64,000 nt of DNA from an uncultured Desulfovibrionaceae bacterium (GTDB lineage Bacteria; Desulfobacterota; Desulfovibrionia; Desulfovibrionales; Desulfovibrionaceae), in contig CALUZB010000015.1 in assembly GCA_944325195.1 (NCBI GenBank), positions 1-64,000 on the forward strand. Direction: 5' to 3'. The translations under genes were made by a program, and so were the position numbers. Positions 56,864-64,000 of this stretch are shown here, piece by piece; position 1 is the first letter of the stretch; the number at the start of each line of letters is the position of its first letter. Below the pieces are notes generated by a model, which did no database searches, was not told where the DNA came from, and saw only the letters and a list, made by a program, of their open reading frames with translations.

Positions 56864-57925
56864 CTAACGGATATATAAGTTGTTGATTATTGATTTGGCC
56901 ATATCGTCAATATCAACTATTTCATCTGCCAGCCCCGCGTCCACAACGGCCTTGGGCATTCCATAAACAACGCAGGATTGTTCACTTTGGGCCAACATGC
57001 GGCCTCCTTGCTCTTTAAGAACCCGGGCTCCATTGACTCCATCGTTGCCCATGCCTGTGAGCATAACGCCAAGGGCTTTCCGTCCGAACACCTTACCCAC
57101 CGAGTCCATCAACTCATTGGCGGAGGGTTTGTATAAAGCGGAAACAGGCTCTTCTGATACAACTATCTCGAGGTTCGGCTTTACCCTGATGTGCTTGCCG
57201 CCCGGAGCGACAAAAGCCCAACCGTTTTTCAGCTTGTCTCCGGGCTCGGCTTCTTTAACGGAAATCTGGCTCACGGCATCAAGACGTTTTGCAAAAGTCT
57301 TGGTGAAGGCCGCGGGCATGTGCTGCGCTATAAGAATGCTTGCGGGAAAGTCTCCCGGCAATGCTGAAAGAATTTTCTGCACTGCCGGCGGCCCGCCGGT
57401 GGAAACACCGATGGCCACTACATCCCTTACCGGATATGTCGACCGGGCTATTGGGCGTTCCGGTGCGTTTGCGCCGGGCATCGGCGGTGTCGGTTTTAAT
57501 AGGGGGGTGTGCCTTGGACGTCTGAGCTTTTTCAATATGGGGGTACGGCGCGCCACACTAAGGATAGTTTCATGGATTGTTTTTTCGTATCCTTCGGTGG
57601 GCAGAGTCTGTTTGGTAATGAAATCAACCGCGCCAAGCTCCATGGCTTTCAGGGTGTCTTCCGCGCCTTCTGTGGTCATTGAACTGATCATTAATACAGC
57701 GCGGGGCATTTCCTCCATAATCCGTTTTAAAGCAGTGAGACCATCCATACGGGGCATTTCAATATCAAGCGTAACTACGTCCGGGTCATGAATCGATATA
57801 AGCTTCAGAGCTTCCTCTCCATCGCGCCCGGTAGCCACGACTTGAATCTGCGGAGATTTTTGGAGGATTTTCACCAAAGTATTCCGCATGAAGATGGAAT
57901 CATCTACAACTAGAACCTTTATCAT
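56864..57925 (-). CDS. cheB: Chemotaxis response regulator protein-glutamate methylesterase CheB
   Basis: CheB removes methyl groups from receptors when phosphorylated, giving adaptation. The 353-residue protein has a receiver domain with D54 (VTLDIEMPRMDG), a linker (about 125-165), and the methylesterase domain with the S175 (GVSTGGP), H202 (AQHMP), D295 (GMGNDG) triad. It is the first gene of the seven-gene operon and lies behind a FliA-like promoter sequence, which would tie it to flagellar expression. Confidence 0.95.
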   Translation of the reverse strand: MIKVLVVDDSIFMRNTLVKILQKSPQIQVVATGRDGEEALKLISIHDPDVVTLDIEMPRMDGLTALKRIMEEMPRAVLMISSMTTEGAEDTLKAMELGAVDFITKQTLPTEGYEKTIHETILSVARRTPILKKLRRPRHTPLLKPTPPMPGANAPERPIARSTYPVRDVVAIGVSTGGPPAVQKILSALPGDFPASILIAQHMPAAFTKTFAKRLDAVSQISVKEAEPGDKLKNGWAFVAPGGKHIRVKPNLEIVVSEEPVSALYKPSANELMDSVGKVFGRKALGVMLTGMGNDGVNGARVLKEQGGRMLAQSEQSCVVYGMPKAVVDAGLADEIVDIDDMAKSIINNLYIR

Positions 57926-58310
57926 AAATTTCCTGCAGATTAAGAGTTATCTGGAAACAGCGTGATTGTTCTGCAAAGATGCCGGTGTGTTCGGCAATTA
58001 TGTTCTACGTTTATCCCAATTCTTCTATTTTTACAAGGTTAATAGGAAGTATTTATAGTCAGACGCCTGTAAAGATGTTTGAGCATGGGGTCTGTTGACC
58101 GTAAATATAATATTCAGCCTGGAGCAACCTTGAAAGCCGACCTGGCAACGGTATGGCATAACCGCCGGAAAGCGGATAGCGGAGTCCGCTTGGGCTTGTT
58201 GAAAACGGTTTGATAAATCAGTCGTCAAGCCTTGACATTAACGGGAGTTGCAATAGATTCCAGTTAATCGGTGTATCCGTTCGGTTAATGTATTTTATTG
58301 GGAGTAAAAT
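57926..58310. promoter_or_regulatory. Divergent control region of the che operon and cstA
   Basis: 385 bases between divergent genes. On the minus strand TAAA (58013-58010), 14 bases and GCCGAACA (57995-57988) resemble a FliA (sigma-28) promoter, consensus TAAA-N15-GCCGATAA, 63 bases upstream of cheB. On the plus strand TTGACA (58232-58237), 16 bases and TAGATT (58254-58259) suit a housekeeping promoter for cstA. Confidence 0.45.
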
Positions 58311-59762
58311 ATGCCAAGAGTCATGTGGTTTGTGATTGCTGCCGCGGGTCTCGTACTGGGGTACCTTATTTACAGCGTATTTGTAGAGCGGGTGTTCGGC
58401 CTGCAGCCTCAGCGCACCACTCCCGCGCACATTCATGCTGACGGTGTTGATTTTATCAAAATGCCGAAATGGAAATTATGGCTTATTCAATTGCTCAACA
58501 TTGCCGGGGTAGGCCCGGTGTTCGGGCCGATCATGGGCGCGCTTTACGGCCCGGCCGCTTTGTTGTGGATTGTGCTGGGCTCTGTTTTTGCGGGTGCTGT
58601 GCACGATTATTTTTCCGGTATGTTGTCTGTGCGTTACAGCGGCGCTAACGTGCCTGATATTGTAGGGTACAATCTAGGTAAAATCGCCAAATGGGTGATG
58701 CGCGGTTTTGCTGTGCTGCTTCTGCTGCTTGTAGGGGTGGTGTTCGCCACTGCGCCTGCCGGGTTGCTGGCAGAGCTTTCTGTAGATTGGGTGGACTGGT
58801 TGGATTTCAAGGTCTGGCTGGGCATAATCTTTTTATACTACTTCCTGGCAACTATTGTGCCCATAGACAAGATAATCGGACGAATTTATCCTTTCTTCGG
58901 GGCGTTGCTGCTGATTATGGCAGTGGGCATCACGGTGATGCTGTTTGTAGATGATGCCGGCAGATTTTACCATTGGGCCGAGTGGGGAGTAAACCCGCAT
59001 CCGGAGCAGCTGCCGCTCTGGCCGGTGATGTTCATTACAATCGCCTGCGGGGCGCTTTCCGGCTTTCACGCCACGCAGTCTCCGCTGATAGCGCGTTGTA
59101 TGGATAATGAGCGAGAGGGGCGTTTAGTGTTCTACGGCGCAATGATTGCAGAAGGGTTTATCGCTTTGGTGTGGGCTACGGTAGGCATGACTTTTTATGA
59201 GGATCCGGCTGCCCTGAACGCTTCTATTAAAGCCGGTACGGCCAGCAGCGTGGTGTATGAAGCCTCTCATGCCCTTATGGGCTCTTTCGGCGGTTTGTTG
59301 GCTGTGCTGGGAGTTGTCGTGCTGCCCATTACTTCTGGTGATACCGCCTTTCGGGCCGCACGTTTGACCATTGCAGAAATGATTCGTCTGCCTCAGCTCT
59401 CCCTGTTTAAGCGGCTGAGTATTGCTGTTCCTTTGTTTATTATCGGTATTGCTCTGTCGCAAATCGACTTCGGCGTTATCTGGCGCTATTTCGGCTGGTC
59501 AAACCAGACTCTGGCCGCGATAATGCTGTGGGCCTCCGCTGCCTATTTGTTGCGCCACGGCAAGCTGCACTGGATTTGCACGTTGCCGGCCGTGTTCATC
59601 ACTGCGGCTTCTGTTTCCTATATTTGCTATCAGCCCAGTATGGGGCTCGGTCTGTCAATAGTGACCTCTGATATTGTGGGGGCGATTTTTGCTGCGGTCT
59701 GCCTGGGCGCGTTTTTGATTTTCGGGCGCAGGCCGATTGCAGGGGCTCCCACCAACGTATAG
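58311..59762 (+). CDS. cstA: Carbon starvation protein CstA family transporter
   Basis: CstA proteins are polytopic inner-membrane transporters for pyruvate or peptides, raised during carbon limitation. The 483-residue protein has about 13 hydrophobic segments and the family motifs GPVFGPIMGALYGP, GAVHDYFSGMLSVRYSG and GALSGFHATQSPLIARCMDNE. It is of the short class; E. coli CstA is about 700 residues. GGGAG precedes the ATG. A perfect hairpin follows its stop. Which substrate it carries here is unknown. Confidence 0.9.
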   Translation: MPRVMWFVIAAAGLVLGYLIYSVFVERVFGLQPQRTTPAHIHADGVDFIKMPKWKLWLIQLLNIAGVGPVFGPIMGALYGPAALLWIVLGSVFAGAVHDYFSGMLSVRYSGANVPDIVGYNLGKIAKWVMRGFAVLLLLLVGVVFATAPAGLLAELSVDWVDWLDFKVWLGIIFLYYFLATIVPIDKIIGRIYPFFGALLLIMAVGITVMLFVDDAGRFYHWAEWGVNPHPEQLPLWPVMFITIACGALSGFHATQSPLIARCMDNEREGRLVFYGAMIAEGFIALVWATVGMTFYEDPAALNASIKAGTASSVVYEASHALMGSFGGLLAVLGVVVLPITSGDTAFRAARLTIAEMIRLPQLSLFKRLSIAVPLFIIGIALSQIDFGVIWRYFGWSNQTLAAIMLWASAAYLLRHGKLHWICTLPAVFITAASVSYICYQPSMGLGLSIVTSDIVGAIFAAVCLGAFLIFGRRPIAGAPTNV

Positions 59763-59774
59763 ATGTCTTAAACA

Positions 59775-59806
59775 GGTATGCCCGGTTCTTTCCAACCGGG
59801 CATACC
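59775..59806 (+). terminator. Perfect hairpin after cstA
   Basis: GGTATGCCCGGTT (59775-59787), CTTTCC loop, AACCGGGCATACC (59794-59806). The 13-bp stem starts 13 bases after the cstA stop but has no T tract. It may stabilise the mRNA 3' end or assist termination. Confidence 0.5.
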
Positions 59807-60035
59807 CTTGGACAGCAGAAAGTCTGTTTGTCCGGCCGCTGCTTCTGAAATTCAGACTACCTTGCCTTACCGCGTAAAAGAGAATTACGTTTCCGGCCGC
59901 AATGCAATTAAGCTGTATTTGTTCTGAAGCGAAAAATGAAAACAGTGATGAGTTCAAGGGCGACCTGAACGCTGAGCCGCCAGCCGCTGCAATTAAACAG
60001 AGCTGAAAGGCCCGATCCATTCTGCAAACCACAAA

Positions 60036-60074
60036 AAAACAGAGAAGGAAGCAAGGGCTTTCCTTCTCTGTTTT
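60036..60074. terminator. Bidirectional Rho-independent terminator between cstA and tig
   Basis: AAAACAGAGAAGGAA (60036-60050) pairs perfectly with TTCCTTCTCTGTTTT (60060-60074) around a 9-base loop. T tracts are present on both strands (seven on the minus strand). It ends the minus-strand tig transcript and can stop cstA read-through. The rest of 59763-60246 contains no supported gene. Confidence 0.9.
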
Positions 60075-60246
60075 AAACTGGATAAGAAGCATTGTTTCGT
60101 GAGTGCCTCTATTGAATGGCGGGGCGGCTTCAGCTTTTCGGCATTTTTGCCGCAATGGTTGCCTTTACAGGTAGAAAACCGTCCTCCAATCCATTTGCGC
60201 TAAGGATTCACTCATGCTGGCAGTCCATGTGTGACTGCCTGATTCG

Positions 60247-61554
60247 CTATTCCGCTTTCGGCTTGGCCTCAATTTCCTTGACCTTAGCCCGGTCGTAAAT
60301 CATGTCGAGGGCCTTTTCTGTTCTGATCCGATCAACCAGGGTATGCATCAGGTGATTCTGGTGGTAGTATTCCTGCAACTGTTGCGGGTTCAGGCCGCTG
60401 CGTTGGGCGATATCCACAAGATACGCCTCCATTTCCTGAGGGGTAACGCTTATTTTTTCCTTTTCAGCCAGCTTCAGCAGGAACATTTCGCCTTTAACAA
60501 ACTTTTCTGCCTGTTTATGCAGGTCTGCTTCCACTTCAGCCTCGCTCATATCCCAATCCTTGGGTTCCGGCTTGCCCAAGCGGCGCATTTCTGCCCGGAA
60601 TTCCGCCATTAAGGCGTTCTGGCGGCTGGCTACCATTGATTGAGGCAATTCGTATTCAACCTGCTCCAACAGACCATCCAGGAGTTTGCCCTGGGTATTT
60701 TCCTTGGCGAAGCGCTTCAGATTTTCCTTATGGGCCTTTTCAATGCTGCTGCGCATGTTTTCCACGCTGCCGGCCCCGATTTTTTCCGCGAACTCTTCAG
60801 TCACTTCCGGAAGCACACGTTCCGCCAAGCTTACCACGGTTGCTTTTACATTGATAGTTTTGCCTGCGAACTCGTTGTTGATGCCCTCGGCCAGCTTTAC
60901 CTGACCTTCACCGCTTTCGCCCGGAGAGAGCCTTTTGATTATTGCTTCAAAGTCTTCCTGCAATTGTCCCTCGCCCACAGTCAACTGATAACCGGTTCCC
61001 CGGAAGCCTTTAACCGGATTGCCCTCTTCATCGGTTGCCGAGAAGTCCACAAACGCCACTTCTCCGTCCAAAGGCGGGCGGCTGACTTCCAGGGGCTTAA
61101 GTTCGCTCATCTGCAGGCGGATGCGCTCAATGGTCTCGTCGGTGCGCGCTTCATTGTACGGTTCGATTTCTTCTTCAATTTCAATGCCTTCCCAGGCCGG
61201 GAGCTCAAAATCGGGCAGAATTTCAAAACTGAAGGTGAACTCAAATTCTTTGCCCCGTTCAACGGTTTCCGGGCCATCGTAATCGATGTCGGTTATCGGG
61301 GTCACGTTCATTTCCTTTACAGCTTCAGCCGCGCATTCATTCACCAGAGCGGAAGTGGATTCTTTATAAATTTGGGCCTTGAAGCGTTTCTCGGCTACAC
61401 TGTGCGGAACCTTGCCCGGCCGGAAACCCGGCAGCTTAAGATCGCGGACCAGGTCCTTAACCATAAAATTAATTTTAGCGTCCACATCATTTGCCGGCAC
61501 GTTAACATGGACACTTTTCTTAACTTTCGAAAGGTCAGTAACAGTGTATTTCAT
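60247..61554 (-). CDS. tig: Trigger factor
   Basis: Trigger factor is the ribosome-bound chaperone with peptidyl-prolyl isomerase activity. The 435-residue protein has the N-terminal ribosome-binding domain with the signature GFRPGKVP (about 43-50), a central FKBP-like domain (about 155-235; VAFVDFSATDEEGN, FRGTGYQLTVGEGQ) and a long helical C-terminal domain. The ATG at 61554 follows AAGGAG at a slightly long distance. It is separated from clpP/clpX, with which it is often linked. Confidence 0.95.
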   Translation of the reverse strand: MKYTVTDLSKVKKSVHVNVPANDVDAKINFMVKDLVRDLKLPGFRPGKVPHSVAEKRFKAQIYKESTSALVNECAAEAVKEMNVTPITDIDYDGPETVERGKEFEFTFSFEILPDFELPAWEGIEIEEEIEPYNEARTDETIERIRLQMSELKPLEVSRPPLDGEVAFVDFSATDEEGNPVKGFRGTGYQLTVGEGQLQEDFEAIIKRLSPGESGEGQVKLAEGINNEFAGKTINVKATVVSLAERVLPEVTEEFAEKIGAGSVENMRSSIEKAHKENLKRFAKENTQGKLLDGLLEQVEYELPQSMVASRQNALMAEFRAEMRRLGKPEPKDWDMSEAEVEADLHKQAEKFVKGEMFLLKLAEKEKISVTPQEMEAYLVDIAQRSGLNPQQLQEYYHQNHLMHTLVDRIRTEKALDMIYDRAKVKEIEAKPKAE

Positions 61555-61623
61555 CCCAAAAAGCTCCTTGGGTTCGCGTTGCGCCTTGGGGCGCCTGAAT
61601 TGCAAACGAAAAAAGTTAAATTA

Positions 61624-61710
61624 TGGTAGCTGGGGCGGGACTCGAACCCGCAAACCCTTTCGGATACTGGCTCCTAAGGCCAGCGCGTCTACCAATTTCA
61701 CCACCCAGCC
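61624..61710 (-). tRNA. tRNA-Leu (anticodon UAG)
   Basis: The minus strand reads as an 87-base class II tRNA with CCA encoded. The anticodon arm is CTGGC-CTTAGGA-GCCAG with anticodon TAG, there is a variable arm (TATCCGAAAGGGTT), the T arm is GCGGG-TTCGAGT-CCCGC, and the acceptor pairs GGCTGGG with CCCAGCT. It lies 70 bases upstream of tig. Confidence 0.96.
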
Positions 61711-61926
61711 GTAAATACTGGCAATGCAACTTTAAAATTGTCTGTGTCGTTTTGCCATATCTGCTCCCAGCTTTCAAGAGTTATTTTGCATATAATGGGC
61801 AGATTGTACACAAGTGGGCGACTTGAGTTTGTATTTGCTTGAGCGCACAGTTGAATTGCAGACCAATAACGCTGCTGCCGGGCCTGTCCTCAAGAGGGGC
61901 TTGGGTTGTTCTGGTTTATGAAACCC

Positions 61927-61953
61927 TAAAGATTATATCCGGCAATCCGATAT
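61927..61953 (+). promoter_or_regulatory. FliA-like (sigma-28) promoter
   Basis: TAAA (61927-61930), exactly 15 bases, then TCCGATAT (61946-61953), which matches 6 of 8 of the GCCGATAA -10 consensus. It ends 29 bases before the ATG of the coiled-coil protein at 61983. Confidence 0.5.
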
Positions 61954-61982
61954 CATTGATATAAATTTGTTTCGGTAAATAT

Positions 61983-62645
61983 ATGCTCAACAGTATTTCT
62001 CCGTATAATCCGGATCGCCTTTTGGAGCATCCTGATTCTTTTCAGTTAAAGCAAAACCAGTTGTTCAGCAATACAGCGTCTGAAGGTATATCTGCTGCGG
62101 CGCCGGTTAATCGCTTTGCCTCTTCAGCCTCTTCAAGAAATTTGATGGCCGGCAATTTTGTTTCTGCTGAGCGCGAGCAGTCACGGTATATGTTGGCGCG
62201 CGAAAAAGGGCAGCAGGCTGTAAGTCAGCAGGCCAGTCGTCAAACAGCTATCCTTAATGCGGCTCTCTCTGCACTTGCTACGCTTGATGGGTCTGATTAC
62301 GCATTACGCACGCTTAACGGGAAAAAAGCCGCCCGCAGGATAATGGAAGAAGGGCAACAAAGTGTTCAAGAGGCTTCTGAAAGGAACCTGAAGGAAATCA
62401 AGGAAGAGATCGCCCGGCGGGCGGAAGAAGCCTTGAAAGCGGAAACAGCAAACGGATCTGTTGTTGGCGAAAATACCCCTTCAACTGATGTGGCAACAGC
62501 TCTGTCGAACAGTGCAGGCACTAATGTGGGCCTTGGACAGGCGACGGCAACCGCCGCTGTTTCAATTCCTGATACTGCTCAAAGTTTCGGCTTGGAGACA
62601 GGTGATGCAGTTCCGCCTGCTCCTTCCATTGACATCATGGTGTAA
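61983..62645 (+). CDS. Unknown coiled-coil protein, possible flagellar regulon member
   Basis: I do not recognise this family. The 220-residue protein has no signal peptide or membrane segment. It has Ala/Ser-rich, probably disordered ends, a QSRYMLAREKGQQAVSQQAS helix, and a charged coiled coil (about 118-155; EASERNLKEIKEEIARRAEE). It ends in APSIDIMV. No strong ribosome binding site is visible. A FliA-like promoter lies just upstream, suggesting expression with late flagellar or chemotaxis genes. It is flanked by two tRNA genes and otherwise isolated. Confidence 0.7.
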   Translation: MLNSISPYNPDRLLEHPDSFQLKQNQLFSNTASEGISAAAPVNRFASSASSRNLMAGNFVSAEREQSRYMLAREKGQQAVSQQASRQTAILNAALSALATLDGSDYALRTLNGKKAARRIMEEGQQSVQEASERNLKEIKEEIARRAEEALKAETANGSVVGENTPSTDVATALSNSAGTNVGLGQATATAAVSIPDTAQSFGLETGDAVPPAPSIDIMV

Positions 62646-62928
62646 CAACCGGATGTGCGGTATGGCAGTCCGGTATGGGGTTCCCGGTTGTCCCGGTTGC
62701 CTATAACGGCCGGTTGACTGAGTGGACATTAATTAATGGGATGTTGTTTTTGAAGCCGCTATTGGGAAAGCGGTACCGTGCTTGCGGAGCAGACGGGAAT
62801 TATTGAGCTGAGGATTTTCTGATTGCTTTCGGTGGGCATCAGGAACATAGCCGGACACATTTACCGGCTGAGCATAATGCGCATAAATATACTGACCTGA
62901 AAAACCGGCACTCGCTTACATTTGGAGT

Positions 62929-63005
62929 TGGCGACCCCAAGGGGATTTGAACCCCTGTTACCAATGTGAAAGACTGGTGTCCTGGGCCGACTAGACGATG
63001 GGGTC
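62929..63005 (-). tRNA. tRNA-Glu (anticodon UUC)
   Basis: The minus strand gives a 77-base tRNA with CCA encoded: acceptor GACCCCA with TGGGGTC, D arm TCGTCTAGTCGGCCCAGGAC, anticodon arm CCAGT-CTTTCAC-ATTGG (anticodon TTC, one G-U pair), and T arm AGGGG-TTCAAAT-CCCCT. It resembles standard bacterial tRNA-Glu throughout. Confidence 0.96.
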
Positions 63006-63119
63006 GCTCTAACCGATCACGTTGTTGACGTGAAATAGCCATATAAAAGTTGTTTGCAAATTGGTCAAGTAAAAAATGAAAAAAAGCCGCTTTAGCTGAG
63101 AAAAATATTGTGCATACGT

Positions 63120-63716
63120 TTATTGTCTGTCCGGGACGGTGACAGTTTCCAGCAATCGCTGTAAATTATCCGTGGTTTTGTCCACAAAGGCGGGATACTG
63201 AATTGCTCCGGACTGCAACTGTTGCACCAGCAGGGCGTTTTGGGCCTCCAGCTCAGCGCCTTGGGCGTGGCAGTTCTCAAAATTCTGACCGCAGATTTTG
63301 TTCAGCTCCACACGAAGGGCAACCATTTCTTCCGGGGTGTGTTTTTTCCAGGGGGTGAGCAGGGGTTTGCCGCGGCCGTCGCCGCCGCTGAGAATATCAT
63401 CTGCTGTAGCATTGAGCCGGTCTAATTCAGAGCAGATAAGCTCCCGGTGCATCGGGTCTTCCCGGCTTAAGCCGGTTGCAAGCCGGTTGAGGCGGTCATA
63501 ATGTGGCCGGGCGGCCTCATTGAATATAGCCTGTCTGAGGGAATTGCCTGCAAGCAGTTCTCCACGAAATTCCAGGCTGTAGTATTTGCGGGAAAGTTCG
63601 TCGTTGCTGCACTCAGAAGCTTCCCGGGCGGGAATCGGAGTTGTGACCGGTATTTGTGCCGCCAGACATATGAAAAGCGCCAACGCTGCTTTGATTTTGA
63701 ATTTGACAACTGACAT
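63120..63716 (-). CDS. Secreted or periplasmic protein of unknown function
   Basis: The 198-residue precursor has a clear signal peptide (MSVVKFKIKAALALFICLAA, cleaved near PIPA/R). The mature part is mostly helical and has four cysteines (SECSNDELSRKYY, LICSELDRL, NKICGQNFENCHA) that could form two disulfides in the periplasm. I do not recognise the family. The ATG at 63716 is chosen because it begins the signal peptide; the frame continues upstream to a GTG at 63764. No operon partner lies within the window. Confidence 0.65.
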   Translation of the reverse strand: MSVVKFKIKAALALFICLAAQIPVTTPIPAREASECSNDELSRKYYSLEFRGELLAGNSLRQAIFNEAARPHYDRLNRLATGLSREDPMHRELICSELDRLNATADDILSGGDGRGKPLLTPWKKHTPEEMVALRVELNKICGQNFENCHAQGAELEAQNALLVQQLQSGAIQYPAFVDKTTDNLQRLLETVTVPDRQ

Positions 63717-63868
63717 TTGCCGATCCGAAAAGCGTTGTCTGCGCCGGTAGTTCAGCGCTTGCACGGATTTTAAACCCGGCGGGCCGCCCTGAAGACACCG
63801 GAGACGAAGTGAATATTAATCCTGCCGCCGGGCTGCTCCCAATACCTCCGCCGCATCGGCTTGTTAGT

Positions 63869-63901
63869 GGCGTACCCCCGTTAAGAATACGGGGGTACGC
63901 C
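63869..63901. repeat. Perfect 13-bp hairpin near the window end
   Basis: GGCGTACCCCCGT (63869-63881), TAAGAAT loop, ACGGGGGTACGCC (63889-63901). No T tract follows on either side. It lies upstream of the secreted-protein gene, and its partner gene may be beyond the window. Confidence 0.7.
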
Positions 63902-64000
63902 TGAAACCGCCACATGTTCAGAGGAAGCCTGGGACTGCAATTTAGGGGGGCGTGGCCTGCCGGTCAACTTTGTTTTTCCGTCTGGGAAGCTGTTGAATTT

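Noticed and set aside
59655-60155. Minus-strand frame of 166 codons overlapping the 3' end of cstA
   Set aside because: It runs antisense to cstA, covers two hairpins, and has no ribosome binding site or family resemblance.
1-64000. CRISPR arrays, complete insertion sequences, integrase or prophage genes
   Set aside because: I saw no regularly spaced repeats, transposase, integrase or phage structural genes. The accessory region is marked only by paralogous duplications and regulators.

Overview
The window looks like chromosome of a motile, LPS-bearing Gram-negative bacterium, most probably Desulfovibrionales (Desulfobacterota, formerly Deltaproteobacteria). This placement is inferred from gene content, not from any search. 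The supporting points are two porins of the Desulfovibrio homotrimeric-porin type, a BamA of about 900 residues with an extra N-terminal domain, the clpP-clpX-lon run, a modular NifU beside NifS and a CysE-like acetyltransferase, a cheB-HEAT-cheR-parA-cheW-cheY-cheA operon, and the lipid A genes with LpxI instead of LpxH.

Layout. 1-2530: end of the ribosomal protein/alpha operon (rpsM, rpsK, rpoA, rplQ), without rpsD where it is usually found. 2530-3680: gene-poor, with a possible decayed reading frame. 3682-9977: ureohydrolase, then clpP, clpX and lon. 10271-14000: NCS2 permease and a cell-wall amidase. 14498-24928 (minus strand): envelope biogenesis in two blocks. The first is skp-lpxD-fabZ-lpxA-lpxI, making lipid A and chaperoning outer-membrane proteins. 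The second is lysS-lolE-lolD-bamA, for lipoprotein export and beta-barrel insertion. 25143-30153: YbaK-like deacylase, CrcB fluoride channel, an orphan flagellar rod protein, and nifU-nifS-cysE for Fe-S cluster and cysteine metabolism.

30565-46851 is an accessory region built from repeated modules: two outer-membrane porins, three MFS permeases of one family (two nearly identical), three isochorismatase-like cysteine hydrolases, a metallo-beta-lactamase-fold hydrolase, and TetR, XRE and GntR regulators. Five transcription units start with a TTGACA-type promoter that overlaps or is directly followed by a dyad. The dyads fall into two families. One (GGAGAGAGC type) serves the MFS-1 and metallohydrolase genes near tetR. 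The other (half-site AAGTCRTCAT) serves hydrolase 1, the MFS-2 operon and porin 2, with a further half-site upstream of gntR. I read this as an undescribed outer-membrane-to-cytoplasm uptake and hydrolysis system under two regulators. The substrate cannot be read from the sequence.

46852-48465 is non-coding except for a likely 27-residue membrane peptide. 48466-57925 holds the chemotaxis operon with two active and one apparently degenerate HPt domain in CheA. 58311-61710: cstA, tig and tRNA-Leu(UAG). 61983-63716: an unknown coiled-coil protein behind a FliA-like promoter, tRNA-Glu(UUC), and a secreted unknown protein. Perfect hairpins and dyads are frequent between genes; several lack a T tract and are not ordinary terminators.
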